DNA from: DATBHM01 sp963772375
GTDB taxonomy: Bacteria > Actinomycetota > UBA4738 > JACQTL01
NCBI GenBank assembly: GCA_963772375.1
Contig: CAVYXG010000004.1
Location: 372,001-436,000 of the forward strand
Direction: 5' to 3'
DNA length: 64,000 nucleotides
The notes under the pieces: generated by a model
Told to the model about the DNA's origin: nothing
Database searches by the model: none
What the model saw: the letters and a program-made list of their open reading frames with translations, nothing else
Program-made: the position numbers and the translations under genes
Part shown: one piece after another, positions 33,221 through 40,884 of the stretch
Layout: every line of letters starts with the position of its first letter
How positions within the stretch are numbered: position 1 is the first letter of the stretch

Positions 33221-35665
33221 CTACTTCATCAGCTCCTGCTGTCCCAGCCCGAACCCGTGCAGCTCCGGGACGGACACCTGCCACGGCACGTCCGGCGCGG
33301 GCGGCATCGGCCCTCCGTCCACCGGCTGCCGGAGCCCCACGATGTCGTCCGTCGTCACCGGCGCCCGGTTCAGCTCGAGCCCGGTGGCGTCGCGGATCGC
33401 CGCAACGACCGCGGCCGTCGCAACGATCGTCGCAGGCTCGCCGACGCCCTTCGCGCCGAACGGCACGTCCGGTTCGGGCTCTTCGATCAGGATCGCCTCC
33501 ACCGGGGCGACGTCGAGGATGGTCGGGATGAGGTAGTCCGTGAACGAGGCGTTGCGGATCACCCCGTCCAGCAGCTGGACCTCCTCCATCAGGGCGAGGC
33601 CGAGTCCCTGCGCCGTCCCGCCCTCGATCTGGCCGTGCACCTGCTGCGGGTTCAGCGCCTTCCCGACGTCCTGCGCGGCCGCGATCTGCAGCACGCGCAC
33701 CAGCCCGAGGTCGGTGTCCACCTCGACCACCGCGCGCTCGCACGCGAACGCGAACATCACGTGGATGTCGCCCTGGCCGTTCGCGTCGAACGGGTCGGTC
33801 CTGCGATGGTGGAACACCGCGGCCCGGGAGACCGGCTCCCGGACCAGGTCCTCGATGGAGGCCACCAGGCGGCCGTCGTCGGCCGTCACGACCCTGCCGT
33901 CCCGGAGCTCGAACGACGCCCCCGCCTCGGCCGCGCCGCTGGCCCGCTGGAACAGCTCCTCCCGGACCTCCCGGCAGGCCAGCTGCAGCGCGCCGCCGGT
34001 GATGAACGTCTGTCGGGACGCGGACGTCGAGCCCGCCGATCCGATCCCCACGGTGTCGTGCGGTTCGAAGACGATCTCCTCGATCTGCAGCTCCTCGCGG
34101 GCGATCTGGCCGAGCACGGTGAGCAGGCCCTGGCCGCATTCGACCGCGGCCGTGTCGATCGACGCGACCGGCCCGTCCGGCCCGGCCGACAGCGTGACCC
34201 GAACCTCCGAGGTGTCGTCGAACCCCTCGCTGTAGGCGATGTTCTTGTAGCCCAGCGCCCAGCCGACGCCGCGCTTCAGCGACTCGCCGCGGCTGACGTT
34301 CCCCGCGCCGCCGGGGTACCCGATGGCGTCGCGCCCGGTCGCCTGCTCCATCGGCGGCTCCGGGATCGACGCCACGGCGTCGAGGCACTCGAGCGCCGGC
34401 GCGCTCCCCCGGATGACCTGCCCGGTCGGCAGGACGGAGCCCGTGTGCAGGGCGTTCATGCGCCGCAGCTCCACCCGGTCCATCCCGAGCTCGTCGGCCA
34501 GCTCGTCCATCAGTCGTTCGCCGGCGAAGCAGGTCTGCGGCGCGCCGAACCCCCGCATCGCACCGCACGGCGGGTTGTTCGTGTAGACCGCCGTTCCGTC
34601 GAGCAACGCGTTCGGCACCTCGTAGGGCCCGGTCAGGAACGTCGTCGCGTTCGCGATGACCGCCGGCGAGGACGACGCGTACGCGCCGCCGTCGATGAGC
34701 ATGCGGGCGTGGACGTTCACCAACGTGCCGTCGCGATTCGCGCCGATGCGCATCCAGATCCTCGACGGGTGGCGCTTCTTGTGCGCGACGAACGACTCCT
34801 CCCGTCCGAACGACATCTTCACCGGCCGGCCCGTGCGAAGGGCGAGCATGCAGGCGTGGATCTGCAGGTGGACGTCCTCCCGCGAGCCGAACGCGCCCCC
34901 CATCCCCGCGAGCGTGATGCGGACCTTCGACTCCGGCAGCCCGAGGCACGGCGCGATCTGCTGGAGGTCCACATGGAGCCACTGGGTGTTGACGTAGAGG
35001 TCCACGCCGCCGTCCTCGGCCGGGATGGCCAGGCCGCCCTCGGGCCCGAGCGGCGCGTTGTCCTGCATGGCCGTCTCGCTGTACCCCTCGACCCACACCT
35101 CGGCATCCGCGTCGGGGTCGCCGTGGACGACGTGGACGTGGCGGAGGACGTTCCCGAACTCGTGGAGCTTCGGGGAGTCGGGGTCGAGCGCCGCGACCGC
35201 GTCGCTCACGACCGGCAGCTCCTCGTACTCGGCGCGCACGAGGTCGCCGGCCCGGCGGGCCTGCTCGGGGGTCTCGGCGGCGAGCACGGCCACCGGCTCG
35301 CCCGCGTACCGCACGACCCGGTCCGCCATCACCGGCTGATCGGAGAACTCGAGACCGAACGTCCGCTTGCCCGGGACGTCCTCCATGGTGAGGACGGCCT
35401 TCACGCCGGGCGCGCGCAACGCCTCGGACGTGTCGATCGACAGGACCTTCGCGTGGGCGAACGGCGATCGGACCGTGTGGCCCCACAGCATGTTCTCGGC
35501 CCACAGGTCGCTCGCGAACGCGAACTTTCCCTGGACCTTGGGCACGCCGTCCACCCGGGGCGCCGAGACGCCGACGCCGTGGCCGACGCGCGGTTCGGTC
35601 GTTCGAGTCTCAGTCGTCCTCGACCTCGCCCGCGTGTCGGCTGCCCCGCTCGTCCTCGCCCTCAT
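33221..35665 (-). CDS. Molybdenum hydroxylase large subunit (XdhA type)
   Basis: An 814-residue molybdopterin-binding subunit of the xanthine dehydrogenase family. The N-terminal domain has APRVDGVPKVQGKFAFASDLW; the Mo-cofactor regions include GMGGAFGSREDVHLQ, NNPPCGAMRGFGAPQ and VECGQGLLTVLGQIA, and the catalytic Glu is in FGAKGVGEPATI. The first 30 residues are Arg/Thr-rich and not conserved. The ATG overlaps the stop of the 8-oxoguanine-deaminase-like gene. With the iron-sulfur (37029) and FAD (37514) subunits it makes a complete heterotrimer that hydroxylates a purine or related ring. Confidence 0.87.
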   Translation of the reverse strand: MRARTSGAADTRARSRTTETRTTEPRVGHGVGVSAPRVDGVPKVQGKFAFASDLWAENMLWGHTVRSPFAHAKVLSIDTSEALRAPGVKAVLTMEDVPGKRTFGLEFSDQPVMADRVVRYAGEPVAVLAAETPEQARRAGDLVRAEYEELPVVSDAVAALDPDSPKLHEFGNVLRHVHVVHGDPDADAEVWVEGYSETAMQDNAPLGPEGGLAIPAEDGGVDLYVNTQWLHVDLQQIAPCLGLPESKVRITLAGMGGAFGSREDVHLQIHACMLALRTGRPVKMSFGREESFVAHKKRHPSRIWMRIGANRDGTLVNVHARMLIDGGAYASSSPAVIANATTFLTGPYEVPNALLDGTAVYTNNPPCGAMRGFGAPQTCFAGERLMDELADELGMDRVELRRMNALHTGSVLPTGQVIRGSAPALECLDAVASIPEPPMEQATGRDAIGYPGGAGNVSRGESLKRGVGWALGYKNIAYSEGFDDTSEVRVTLSAGPDGPVASIDTAAVECGQGLLTVLGQIAREELQIEEIVFEPHDTVGIGSAGSTSASRQTFITGGALQLACREVREELFQRASGAAEAGASFELRDGRVVTADDGRLVASIEDLVREPVSRAAVFHHRRTDPFDANGQGDIHVMFAFACERAVVEVDTDLGLVRVLQIAAAQDVGKALNPQQVHGQIEGGTAQGLGLALMEEVQLLDGVIRNASFTDYLIPTILDVAPVEAILIEEPEPDVPFGAKGVGEPATIVATAAVVAAIRDATGLELNRAPVTTDDIVGLRQPVDGGPMPPAPDVPWQVSVPELHGFGLGQQELMK

Positions 35666-37032
35666 GCTCCCGCTCCCGCGGCGATCCGCCGCGCCACCCG
35701 GTGGCCGTCGGCCGCCAGCCGTTCCTCGTCCATGCCGGTCAGCCGGCCCCCGGCCACAACCCGGCGACCCTCCACGAACAGGTCCCGGACCCGCTGCGGC
35801 GCGCAGAACGCGAGCGCGGCGACCATGTCCGCTGCGCCGGCGAACGGCAGCCCGGTCACGTCGAACAGCGCCACGTCGGCGCGCTTGCCGGGCTCCAGCG
35901 AGCCGATCTCGTCCTCCCTGCCCAGGCACCGGGCGCCGCCCCGGGTGGCGATGCGCAGCGCCTCGCGGGCCGACAACGCCGCGGGGACCATCGAGGCCCG
36001 GGCCACCAGCATGGCCTGCCGTGCCTCGGCCAGGAGGTCGTTCGAATCATTCGACGCGCTGCCGTCCACGCCGAGCCCGACCGGCGCCCCCGCGTCGAGG
36101 AGGTCGTGCACGCGCGCGATCCCGCTCGCGAGGCGGAGGTTGGACGACGGGCAGTGCGCGACGCCGGTCCCGGTGGCGGCCAGCTTCGCGACATCGCCGT
36201 CCGACAGGTGCACGCCGTGCGCGAGCCACACGTCCGACCCGAGGAACTCCAGGTCCTCGAGCAGCTCGATCGGCCGAACCCCGAACTTCTCCATGCAGAA
36301 GTCGTCCTCGTCGAGCGCTTCGGAGATGTGCGTGTGGAGCCGGAGCTCGTGCCGCCTGGCCAGGGCCGCCGATTCCTTCATGAGCTCGGTGGTCACGCTG
36401 AACGGCGAGCAGGGCGCCACCGCGATCCGGAGCATCGACCCCGTCGCCGGGTCGTGGAATCGGGCCACCGCCTCCTCGGTCTGTTCGAGGATCGTGTCCC
36501 GGTCCTGCACCAGTGAGTCCGGCGGGAGACCGCCGTCGCGCGCGCCCAGGTCCATCGAGCCCCGGCAGGGGTGGAACCGGATACCCACCGCTCGCGCGGA
36601 CTCGATCTCCGCGGCCAGGAGGTCGCCGACCCCGTCCGGGAACACGTAGTGGTGGTCGGTCGAGGTCGAGCAGCCGGCGAGCGCCAGCTCGGCCAGGCCG
36701 ACCGCGGCGGCCGTCCGCGTCCACTCCTCGTCGACCCCCGCCCAGACCGGGTACAGCTCGGTCAGCCAGCGGAAGAGCCCGCCGTCTGGGACCCGGACCC
36801 GCGTGAGCACCTGATAGAGGTGGTGGTGGGTGTTCACCAGGCCCGGGACGGCCACGCAGCCCGCGGCGTCGACGACCTCGTCCGGTTCGCCGGCATCGGA
36901 CGGCAGCTCGGCCGACGAGCCGACCCATTCGATCGCCCCGTCGCGGACGAGGATCGAACCGCCGGCCACCTCGGTGCCGCCGTCGTCCATCGTCGCGGCG
37001 ACCTCGGCGCCCCGGATGAGGAGCGTGGTCAC
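35662..37032 (-). CDS. 8-oxoguanine deaminase-like amidohydrolase
   Basis: A 456-residue ATZ/TRZ-type amidohydrolase. All catalytic features are present: NTHHHLYQ (HxH), LHTHISEALDE (His, Glu), LAHGVHL (His) and VGLGVDGSASND (metal Asp). The segment RVPDGGLFRWLTELYPVWAGVDEEW and STSTDHHYVFPDG match characterised 8-oxoguanine deaminases more than SsnA or guanine deaminase. The reaction would give urate from 8-oxoguanine. GTG overlaps the iron-sulfur subunit stop and the stop overlaps the large-subunit ATG, so it is embedded between subunits of one molybdenum hydroxylase, implying consecutive steps. Confidence 0.85.
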   Translation of the reverse strand: MTTLLIRGAEVAATMDDGGTEVAGGSILVRDGAIEWVGSSAELPSDAGEPDEVVDAAGCVAVPGLVNTHHHLYQVLTRVRVPDGGLFRWLTELYPVWAGVDEEWTRTAAAVGLAELALAGCSTSTDHHYVFPDGVGDLLAAEIESARAVGIRFHPCRGSMDLGARDGGLPPDSLVQDRDTILEQTEEAVARFHDPATGSMLRIAVAPCSPFSVTTELMKESAALARRHELRLHTHISEALDEDDFCMEKFGVRPIELLEDLEFLGSDVWLAHGVHLSDGDVAKLAATGTGVAHCPSSNLRLASGIARVHDLLDAGAPVGLGVDGSASNDSNDLLAEARQAMLVARASMVPAALSAREALRIATRGGARCLGREDEIGSLEPGKRADVALFDVTGLPFAGAADMVAALAFCAPQRVRDLFVEGRRVVAGGRLTGMDEERLAADGHRVARRIAAGAGA

Positions 37033-37493
37033 CGCGCGGTCTCCCGGCTCGCGGCGAGGTGCACCGCGTCGATGATCTTCTGGTAGCCCGTGCAGCGGCA
37101 GAGGTTCCCGGAGAGGGCCTCGCGGATCGTGGCGTCGTCCGGGTCGGGGTCCTGGTCGAGCAGGTCGGTCACCGCGACCACCAGGCCGGGCGTGCAGAAC
37201 CCGCACTGCACCGCCCCCGCGTCGACGAACGCCTGCTGCACCGGGTGCAGGTCGCCGTCCGAGGCCAGGGCCTCCACGGTTCGCACCTCGAGGCCCTCGG
37301 CCTGCGCGGCCAGGACCAGGCACGAACACACGAGCTCGCCGTCCATCCACACCGAGCAGGACCCGCACTCGCCCTGTTCGCAGGCGTTCTTCGATCCGGG
37401 CAGGCCGAGGTGGTCGCGGAGCATGAACAGCAGGCTGGCCCCGGGCCAGACGTCCGCCTCACGCTCCTCGCCGTTCACCGTCAGTCGAACCAA
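37029..37493 (-). CDS. Molybdenum hydroxylase [2Fe-2S] subunit
   Basis: A 154-residue two-cluster iron-sulfur subunit. The plant-ferredoxin-type site is NACEQGECGSCSVW with a further Cys in LVCSCLV; the second cluster is in QCGFCTPG and CRCTGYQKIIDA. TTG 37493 (MVRLTVNGEE) is chosen because AGGAGG lies 8 nt before it and the family normally starts there. A TTG at 37517 overlaps the FAD-subunit stop (TTGA) but has no ribosome-binding site. It passes electrons from the Mo subunit to FAD. Confidence 0.85.
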   Translation of the reverse strand: MVRLTVNGEEREADVWPGASLLFMLRDHLGLPGSKNACEQGECGSCSVWMDGELVCSCLVLAAQAEGLEVRTVEALASDGDLHPVQQAFVDAGAVQCGFCTPGLVVAVTDLLDQDPDPDDATIREALSGNLCRCTGYQKIIDAVHLAASRETAR

Positions 37494-37513
37494 CCTCTCC
37501 GCCTCCTGAAGCT

Positions 37514-38434
37514 TCAACCCGAACCCGGGCCCGACTCCGTCTTCGAATCCGTATCGCCGCCGGGCGACTCACTCGCGGCGCGCCGGCGCCGGTCGTCCAC
37601 GCACCAGGCCAGCGAGCGACGGGCGAGCACCCCGACCGCGTGCCGCCGGTACGCGGCCGACCCGCGCACGTCGTCGATGGGCCGGGCCGCCTCCGCGGTG
37701 AGCCGCCCGAACTCCTCCGCCACGCCGTCCGCGAGCGGCGCCCCACGGTCGCTCCAGTCGAGCGCCTGCGCCGCGTACGCCTCGGCGTCGGGGGCGCGGA
37801 GGATGACCGGACCCACCGAGCCCAGGGCGACGCGGACCTGCCTCGTGCCCTCGTCGAGCACCATCGCCAGCGCGGCGACCGAGATGACCATGGCGTTGCG
37901 GGTCCCGATCTTCGAGAAGGTCCCCACGCCGTGCATCATCGGCCACCGCGCGCCGAGGATCAGCTCGTCGGGCTCGCCGACGTGCCGCTTCGGCCCGCTC
38001 ATGAACTCCGGGAACGGGACCGTTCGGGTCGACCCGCCGGCCCGGCCGAACACCACCTCCGCCTCGTGCACGGCGAGCGGGGGCAGGGCGTCGCCCGCCG
38101 GGGACGCGGTGCCGAGGTTGCCGCCGACCGTTCCCCGGTTGCGGATCTGGGGCGAGCCGACCGAACGGGAGGCCTGCACCAGCGACGTCACCCACGGCAG
38201 CTCCCGCACGATCCGCGCATACGTCACCCCGGATCCCAGGAAGATCGAACCGTTCTCCCGCCGCCATTCGCGGAGCTCGGGCAGGCGCGACACATCGATC
38301 AGGCCGGACGGCCGGCCCTTGTCGAAGTTCAGCTCCACCATCAGGTCGGTGCCGCCGCAGATGGCCCTTGCCTCGGGCATCTCCCGCTTGGCCTCGAGCG
38401 CCTCCTCGAGCGTCGCCGGCAGGACGACCTCCAT
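37514..38434 (-). CDS. Molybdenum hydroxylase FAD-binding subunit
   Basis: A 306-residue FAD subunit of the CoxM/XdhB type. FAD-binding segments are AICGGTDLMVELNFDKGRPSGLID and SPQIRNRGTVGGNLGTASPAGDALPP. The C-terminal CO-dehydrogenase flavoprotein domain follows, with a hydrophilic tail of 25 residues. It is the only FAD subunit in this operon, so it could also serve the fused hydroxylase at 40881. The ATG is 52 bp downstream of the F420-type oxidoreductase. Confidence 0.87.
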   Translation of the reverse strand: MEVVLPATLEEALEAKREMPEARAICGGTDLMVELNFDKGRPSGLIDVSRLPELREWRRENGSIFLGSGVTYARIVRELPWVTSLVQASRSVGSPQIRNRGTVGGNLGTASPAGDALPPLAVHEAEVVFGRAGGSTRTVPFPEFMSGPKRHVGEPDELILGARWPMMHGVGTFSKIGTRNAMVISVAALAMVLDEGTRQVRVALGSVGPVILRAPDAEAYAAQALDWSDRGAPLADGVAEEFGRLTAEAARPIDDVRGSAAYRRHAVGVLARRSLAWCVDDRRRRAASESPGGDTDSKTESGPGSG

Positions 38435-38486
38435 CAGCGCGTGCCGTTCCCGGACGATGCCGGCCGCAACGGCGTTCGCGCGGCCA

Positions 38487-39503
38487 TCAGAACTTCCCCT
38501 CCGCGAACGCGTCGAGCATGGCCGTCACGTCCGGGCCGAGCGGGTACAGGATCGGGCACGTGCAGCCGTTGTCGACGTACTCGCGGACCTTGGCCCGGCA
38601 CTCGTCCGGCGTTCCGCTCGCGGTGATGAGCTGCACGACCTCGTCCGGCACGAGCTTCATCGCCGTGTGGATCTCCTCTTCCGATGCCGGCCACGTGAGC
38701 ACCTTGCCGATCTCGTCGAGCAGCGACTGGTCGACGCCTGACGCCTTCATGATGTGCGGCTGCTGGCCGAGGTACTGCGTGACGAGCTCGCGGGCCCTGT
38801 CGAGCGCGACCTCGCGGTCCTCGTCCAGCGAACACACCACCAGCTGCGGCCGGTCGATGTCCTCCACCGTCCGCCCGGACTTCGCCGCACCGGCCGCGAG
38901 GTGCTCGAGGGCGGTCGTGTTGTAGGCCGGCCCCACCAGGTAGTTCAGCACCACGCCGTCGGCGATCTCTCCGGCCAGCTCCATCATCTGCATCCCGGTC
39001 GCCCCGATGTAGATCGGCACATCCTTCGGCGAACGGTCCCCGTGCACGATGTCGATCTCGATGTCGTCGACGTCGACGAACTCCCCGTGCATCGTGACGC
39101 GCTCCATGGCCAGCAGGCGACGGCACGTCTCGACGGTCTCGCGCATGGCCCTGAGCGGCTTCGAACGGGTGATGCCCACCTTCTGCGCCAGCGGGTCCCA
39201 CCAGGCGCCGATGCCGAGGATCACCCGGCCGGGCGCAAGGTCGTCGAGCGTGGAGAACGTGGCCGCCAGCAGACCGACGTTCCTGGTCCAGTTGTTCACG
39301 ACGCCGCTGCCCACCTTGATCCGGTCGGTCACCGCGGCGAACGCCGCCATGGGAACCGTGGCCTCGCGGACCAGGCGGCTCTCGGCCTGCCAGACCGCCT
39401 CGAACCCGCGTTCCTCCGCGAGCTGCGTGTACCGCATCCCGTCGCGGATCGGGTGCGCGTCCTGCAGGTACAGGGCGACGCGGCCCTCGCTCGTCACCGC
39501 CAT
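38487..39503 (-). CDS. LLM class F420-dependent oxidoreductase
   Basis: A 338-residue luciferase-like TIM-barrel protein. Family markers are the N-terminal ALYLQDAHPIRDGMRYTQLAEERGFEAVW, VGSGVVNNWTRNVGLLAATFSTLDDLAPGRVILGIGAWW and YIGATGMQMMELAGEIADGVVLN. This pattern resembles methylenetetrahydromethanopterin-reductase-like proteins, which in actinobacteria use coenzyme F420. A strong GGGGGGAGG precedes the ATG. It sits 25 bp after ssnA and before the FAD subunit, so it probably reduces or oxidises an intermediate of the purine or N-heterocycle pathway. F420 versus FMN use is not directly visible. Confidence 0.82.
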   Translation of the reverse strand: MAVTSEGRVALYLQDAHPIRDGMRYTQLAEERGFEAVWQAESRLVREATVPMAAFAAVTDRIKVGSGVVNNWTRNVGLLAATFSTLDDLAPGRVILGIGAWWDPLAQKVGITRSKPLRAMRETVETCRRLLAMERVTMHGEFVDVDDIEIDIVHGDRSPKDVPIYIGATGMQMMELAGEIADGVVLNYLVGPAYNTTALEHLAAGAAKSGRTVEDIDRPQLVVCSLDEDREVALDRARELVTQYLGQQPHIMKASGVDQSLLDEIGKVLTWPASEEEIHTAMKLVPDEVVQLITASGTPDECRAKVREYVDNGCTCPILYPLGPDVTAMLDAFAEGKF

Positions 39504-39528
39504 GTCGTGCCTCCCCCCGTGTGTCCGT

Positions 39529-40884
39529 TCACCCCGCGGGCTCGAACGGGTGCACCTCGATCTCCGCCAGCCGGTCCCACAGCCGCGCGGCCTGCTCGGC
39601 GCCCCGTGCGGCGACCTCCTCCATGTCGGCCCGCCCGAGTGAGCGGTCCCGAACCGCCCACTCCCCCGCTACCATCACGTCGCGAACCATCCGCGCCGAA
39701 AGCCCGTACGCCCAGTGCCCGGCCAGGTTCTCGGCCGTGAGGGGCGTCGGGGGCTCGTACGCGAGGACGACCAGATCGGCCGGGGCGCCGGGCTCGATCC
39801 GGCCGAACAACGGCTCCCAGAACACCCGCCCGGCGAACCGCGCCGACTCCGCGAGCCGGTCGAGCACCCACTGGGGCCCGCCAACCGAGTCGCCGGCCTC
39901 CTGCGCCCGCCAGAACCCCGCCTGCGACTCCGCGAACATGTCGCCCCCGATCCCGTCCGTCCCGAGCGCGAGGCGCGGGAACGACCCCACCGGCGCGTGC
40001 CCGACGGCGTTGTTCATGTTCGAACGCGGGTTGTGCACCGCCGTCGCGCTGAGGGTTCGGACGATCTCGAGCTCCTCCTCCTCCAGGTGGATGCAGTGCG
40101 CCAGGAGCGACCGTTCGTCGATGGCGCCGAGCGCCGCGAGCCGCGGGACCACCCGCCGGCCGCACCGGGCCACGCTGTCGGCCTCGTCGGCAGCGTCCTC
40201 CGCAACGTGGACGTGGATGCCGCTCTCGGCCTCCCGGGCGACGTCGACGCACGCCGCCACCGTGTCGTCCGACATCGTGAACGACGCGTGCGCGCCGACC
40301 ATGCCGCGCGCGAGCGGCCGGTCCTGCTTGAGGAACCGCCGGTTCTCCTCGACGCCGGCGGCGGCCCGCTCCGGGCCGTCGCGGTCGGTGACCTCGTAGG
40401 CCAGGACCGACCGGGCCCCGAGCGACTCCAGCGCGTCGGCGTAGATGTCGAGCGAGCCCTCGATGGCGTTCGGGGACGCGTGGTGGTCGATGATCGTCGT
40501 GGTCCCCGCAAGCAGGGCGTCGGCGCCCCCCACCAGCGCGGACGCCCGGTTCATGTCGTCGTCGAGCGCCCGGTCCAGCCGCCACCAGATCCGCTGCAGG
40601 ATCTGCACGAAATTCTCCGGCGGCTCGAGGGTGTACGGCATCCCCCTGGCGAGGGCCGAGTACAGATGGTGGTGCGCACAGACGTTCCCGGGGACGATGA
40701 GGCAGCCCGAGCAGTCGACGGTGCGGGCGTCGCCCGCGTCGAACGCCCCCACGCCCGCCACCCGGCCGTCGCGGACCAGCACCGAGCCGGCCTGCACGGC
40801 CGGTGGGTCGAGCGAGGTGACGACGGTGCCGCCGGCGAGGACGTGGGAGGACCCCGTGCCCGTCTCCCCCTCGGCGGCGGTCAA
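39529..40884 (-). CDS. ssnA: SsnA-type aminohydrolase
   Basis: A 451-residue amidohydrolase closely following E. coli SsnA. Matching segments are CAHHHLYSALARGMP, WWRLDRALDDDMN, TTIIDHHASPNAIEGSLD, HVHVAEDAADE, AVHNPRSNMNNAVGH and LALGTDGIGGDMFAE. All metal and catalytic residues are present. SsnA is required in bacterial anaerobic urate/purine degradation; its substrate is not firmly known. The start is a TTG that overlaps the stop of the fused hydroxylase (TTGA), with GGGAGG 8 nt upstream; no ATG or GTG is available before the conserved domain. Confidence 0.88.
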   Translation of the reverse strand: MTAAEGETGTGSSHVLAGGTVVTSLDPPAVQAGSVLVRDGRVAGVGAFDAGDARTVDCSGCLIVPGNVCAHHHLYSALARGMPYTLEPPENFVQILQRIWWRLDRALDDDMNRASALVGGADALLAGTTTIIDHHASPNAIEGSLDIYADALESLGARSVLAYEVTDRDGPERAAAGVEENRRFLKQDRPLARGMVGAHASFTMSDDTVAACVDVAREAESGIHVHVAEDAADEADSVARCGRRVVPRLAALGAIDERSLLAHCIHLEEEELEIVRTLSATAVHNPRSNMNNAVGHAPVGSFPRLALGTDGIGGDMFAESQAGFWRAQEAGDSVGGPQWVLDRLAESARFAGRVFWEPLFGRIEPGAPADLVVLAYEPPTPLTAENLAGHWAYGLSARMVRDVMVAGEWAVRDRSLGRADMEEVAARGAEQAARLWDRLAEIEVHPFEPAG

